Of a DNA stretch of 64,000 nucleotides, positions 62,214 to 64,000 are shown piece after piece. Each line of letters begins with the position of its first letter. The stretch's first letter is position 1. The notes under the pieces were generated by a model. The model was not told the DNA's origin and did not search any database. It saw only the letters and a list, made by a program, of their open reading frames with translations. A program made the position numbers and the translations under genes. This stretch comes from Dechloromonas hortensis (lineage in GTDB: Bacteria; Pseudomonadota; Gammaproteobacteria; Burkholderiales; Rhodocyclaceae), in contig NZ_SSSQ01000002.1 in the NCBI RefSeq assembly GCF_009469765.1, forward strand, positions 558,001 to 622,000. The letters run 5' to 3'.

Positions 62214-63715
62214 GCATCGACACGGTTGGCGAGCTGCTCGTCCGGCAGGCGGTTCAGCAGGGCGAGCGGATTTACCTGATTGCGCCGGATTCGGGGCAGA
62301 TGCTGTCCTTCGCCGGCTTGCAGGCGGCGGCTGGCCAACTGGCCGGCTTTTTCCGGGAGCGGCGGCTGCCGCCGGCCAGCCATGTCGCCTGGTTGCTGCC
62401 CAATGGCCCGCTCGCCGTCCAGCTGCTGATCGGCACCATGGCGGCCGGTCATGTCGCGACGCCGCTCAGCCTGCTCGCCCTGTGCGAGCAACTGGCCTAT
62501 GTCATCGAACATTCCGGCTGTCGGCTGCTGTTTACTGTCGCCGAGCATGCCGAGCGGGTCCGCGAGGCACTGGCGCTTGTCGAGCGTGCGGTCGACCTGG
62601 TTCTGCTCGATGGGGAACTGCCCGTCGCCGCTAGCGGCACGGCCGCCGTGGCGCCGAGCCAGCACAGTCCGGCCCTGCTGATGTACACGTCGGGAACGAC
62701 CGGGCGTCCGAAAGGCGTGCTGCTGACGCACGGCAACGTGCTGGCCGGGGCACGCCTGGTCAGCGAGGCGCATCAGCTCGGCCCGGCCGACCGGGTGCTG
62801 GCCGTGTTGCCGATGTACCACATCAATGCGCAGATCGTGACCGCACTGGCCCCCTTGTGGCACGGCGGCAGCCTGGTCATGCCGCAGCGCTTCAGCGTCG
62901 GCGCCTTCTGGCCGCAGGCGGCGGCCTTCGCCTGTACCTGGCTCAACCTGGTGCCGACCATGCTCGCCTACCTGCTGGCCGATCCGGCGCCAGCGAGCGT
63001 GCCGGCCGGCCTCCGCTTCTGCCGCTCGGCCTCGGCGCCGTTGCCGGTGCAGCATCTGCGGGCTTTCGAAGCGCGCTTCGGGATCGGCGTCATCGAAACC
63101 ATGGGCCTGACCGAGACGGCGGCGCCGATTTTCACCAACCCGCTGGCCGCCGCCTGGCGCAAGGCGGGCAGCCCTGGTCAGGCTTTCGGTTGCGAGGCGC
63201 GGACGGTCGACCCGGCGACCGGGGCAGTTCTGGCCGATGGCCAGCCCGGCGAAATCCAGGTTCGCGGCCCGAACGTGATGGCCGGCTACCTGCTGGCGCC
63301 GGAAGAAACGGCCCGCGCTTTCGCGGCCGACGGCTGGCTGCGCACCGGCGACCTCGGCTACCGCGACGCCGACGGCTTCTATTTCATCACCGGCCGCCTC
63401 AAGGAGCTGATCATCAAGGGCGGCGAAAACATCGCGCCGCGCGAAATCGACGAAGTACTGCTCGCTCATCCGGCGGTGCTGGAAGCGGCGGTGACCGGCA
63501 TTCCGGACGCCCTTTACGGCCAGGAAATCCTCGCCGGCATCGTGCTACGCGACGGCAGCCGCTGGGATGAAACGATGCTGCGGGATTTCTGCCGGCAGCG
63601 TCTCGGCCGCTTCAAGACGCCGCGCTATTTCGTCCGGCTCGAAGAACTGCCCAAGGGGCCGTCCGGCAAGGTGCAGCGCCTGAAAATCGGGGCCACAGTT
63701 AAATCGACGGACTAG
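62210..63715 (+). CDS. sauT: AMP-forming acyl-CoA ligase, SauT-like
   Basis: 501 residues. Adenylate-forming family: P-loop LMYTSGTTGRPKGVLLTH, VLAVLPMYHINAQ, ETMGLTETAAPIF, LRTGDLGYRDADGFYFITGRLKELIIKGGENIAPREID and the catalytic Lys in LPKGPSGKVQRLKI. Paired with the acylating dehydrogenase by an ATGA overlap, it fits sulfoacetate-CoA ligase (SauT), which activates sulfoacetate with ATP. No xsc (sulfoacetaldehyde acetyltransferase) is in the window. Last gene of the unit; 106 bases follow before the lipoprotein gene. Confidence 0.82.
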   Translation: MSIDTVGELLVRQAVQQGERIYLIAPDSGQMLSFAGLQAAAGQLAGFFRERRLPPASHVAWLLPNGPLAVQLLIGTMAAGHVATPLSLLALCEQLAYVIEHSGCRLLFTVAEHAERVREALALVERAVDLVLLDGELPVAASGTAAVAPSQHSPALLMYTSGTTGRPKGVLLTHGNVLAGARLVSEAHQLGPADRVLAVLPMYHINAQIVTALAPLWHGGSLVMPQRFSVGAFWPQAAAFACTWLNLVPTMLAYLLADPAPASVPAGLRFCRSASAPLPVQHLRAFEARFGIGVIETMGLTETAAPIFTNPLAAAWRKAGSPGQAFGCEARTVDPATGAVLADGQPGEIQVRGPNVMAGYLLAPEETARAFAADGWLRTGDLGYRDADGFYFITGRLKELIIKGGENIAPREIDEVLLAHPAVLEAAVTGIPDALYGQEILAGIVLRDGSRWDETMLRDFCRQRLGRFKTPRYFVRLEELPKGPSGKVQRLKIGATVKSTD

Positions 63716-63821
63716 GGGAAAGCATCGGGAAGCAGCGCTGGCGCCCCCCGCAGGCCGCGCGAACGTTTATTACCCCGCATCGTCTTACGATAGAACTCGT
63801 TCGTTTTCTGGGAATTGCCCA

Positions 63822-64000
63822 ATGAATCATGTTTCACTGCTGACCCTGCCTGCCTTGTGCCTGGCTCTGGCCGCCTGTTCCAGCCCGCCGCCGGCACCGG
63901 AAGCGGGCGTTCTGGACCCAGCCCCGCAGATTTCGCATCGCAATGGCCAGCTTGACCTCGCCCTGGCCAGTGGCAATTACAATTGCGAGCTCGGCAAGAG
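63822..64000 (+). CDS. Lipoprotein, 3' end missing
   Basis: 59 residues are visible before the window ends. A signal peptide with lipobox LALAAC (Cys at 19) marks an exported lipoprotein. A Pro-rich stretch follows (SSPPPAPEAG). Then HRNGQLDLALASGNYNCELGK starts what may be a small beta-barrel domain. I do not recognise the family from this fragment. The ATG at 63822 has GGGAATTG upstream, a poor ribosome site. Confidence 0.7.
   Translation, partial: MNHVSLLTLPALCLALAACSSPPPAPEAGVLDPAPQISHRNGQLDLALASGNYNCELGK

Overview
The window is GC-rich, gene-dense DNA from a diazotrophic proteobacterium. The gene repertoire and protein style point to the betaproteobacterial family Rhodocyclaceae (Dechloromonas/Azonexus-like). 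That placement rests on recognition of the gene set, not on a search. No rRNA, transposase, integrase or CRISPR array was seen. There is one tRNA gene, tRNA-Arg(UCU). Almost all intergenic space is short, and nearly every long open frame opposite a listed gene is a high-GC shadow.

Layout. (1) 1-4.95 kb: a minus-strand four-gene set (isochorismatase-like hydrolase, pirin, YtcJ-type amidohydrolase, ABM-domain membrane protein), divergent from an HxlR regulator, then a TMEM175-type channel. (2) 5.1-10.15 kb: a complete urease operon, ureDABCEFG. (3) 10.2-44.5 kb: a nitrogen-fixation region. It holds a SIR2-like/unknown/hemerythrin operon, a GGDEF-EAL protein, nifB-fdxN, a response regulator, a CCG-type Fe-S protein, a second hemerythrin, an acyltransferase, nifLA, rnfABCDGEH followed directly by pntAA-AB-B, an ArsB/NhaD-type transporter, a helix-hairpin-helix protein, a universal stress protein, nifENX with rseC-like/DUF269/DUF683/fdxB, two unknown genes, and iscA-nifU-nifS. 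nifHDK are not in the window. (4) 44.7-48.4 kb: tRNA-Arg, a degenerate EAL protein, a phasin, metY and a CoA-binding protein. (5) 48.6-63.7 kb: an organosulfur region. It holds a TauD-like dioxygenase, three sulfonate-type binding proteins, one permease, one ATPase carrying a TOBE/Mop domain, a free Mop protein, a molybdopterin oxidoreductase, an MFS carrier, DoxX, and an acylating aldehyde dehydrogenase plus acyl-CoA ligase resembling SauS/SauT of sulfoacetate metabolism. (6) The right edge cuts a lipoprotein gene.

The nitrogen-fixation region is tied together by regulatory sites that can be read directly. Six copies of a TGT-N10-ACA NifA upstream activator site lie before clear GG-N10-GC sigma-54 promoters, and five of the six have the palindromic core TGTCG-N6-CGACA. 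They precede the SIR2 operon, nifB, the Fe-S protein gene, nifLA/rnfA (one shared site), nifE and iscA-nifU-nifS. A further copy at 34378 has no recognisable sigma-54 promoter. This puts three poorly understood units (the SIR2-like/unknown/hemerythrin operon, the stand-alone Fe-S protein, and rnf joined to the transhydrogenase) in the predicted NifA regulon. Plausible roles are oxygen or redox protection and supply of low-potential electrons; these are inferences.

In the organosulfur region an identical 15-base sequence (TTAGAAGCTTATGCG) lies upstream of both main transcription units in opposite orientations, which suggests common control. The Mop-ABC-SauS-SauT block reads as uptake of a sulfonate, its CoA activation and reduction to an aldehyde. 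The fused and free Mop domains hint that molybdate affects transport.
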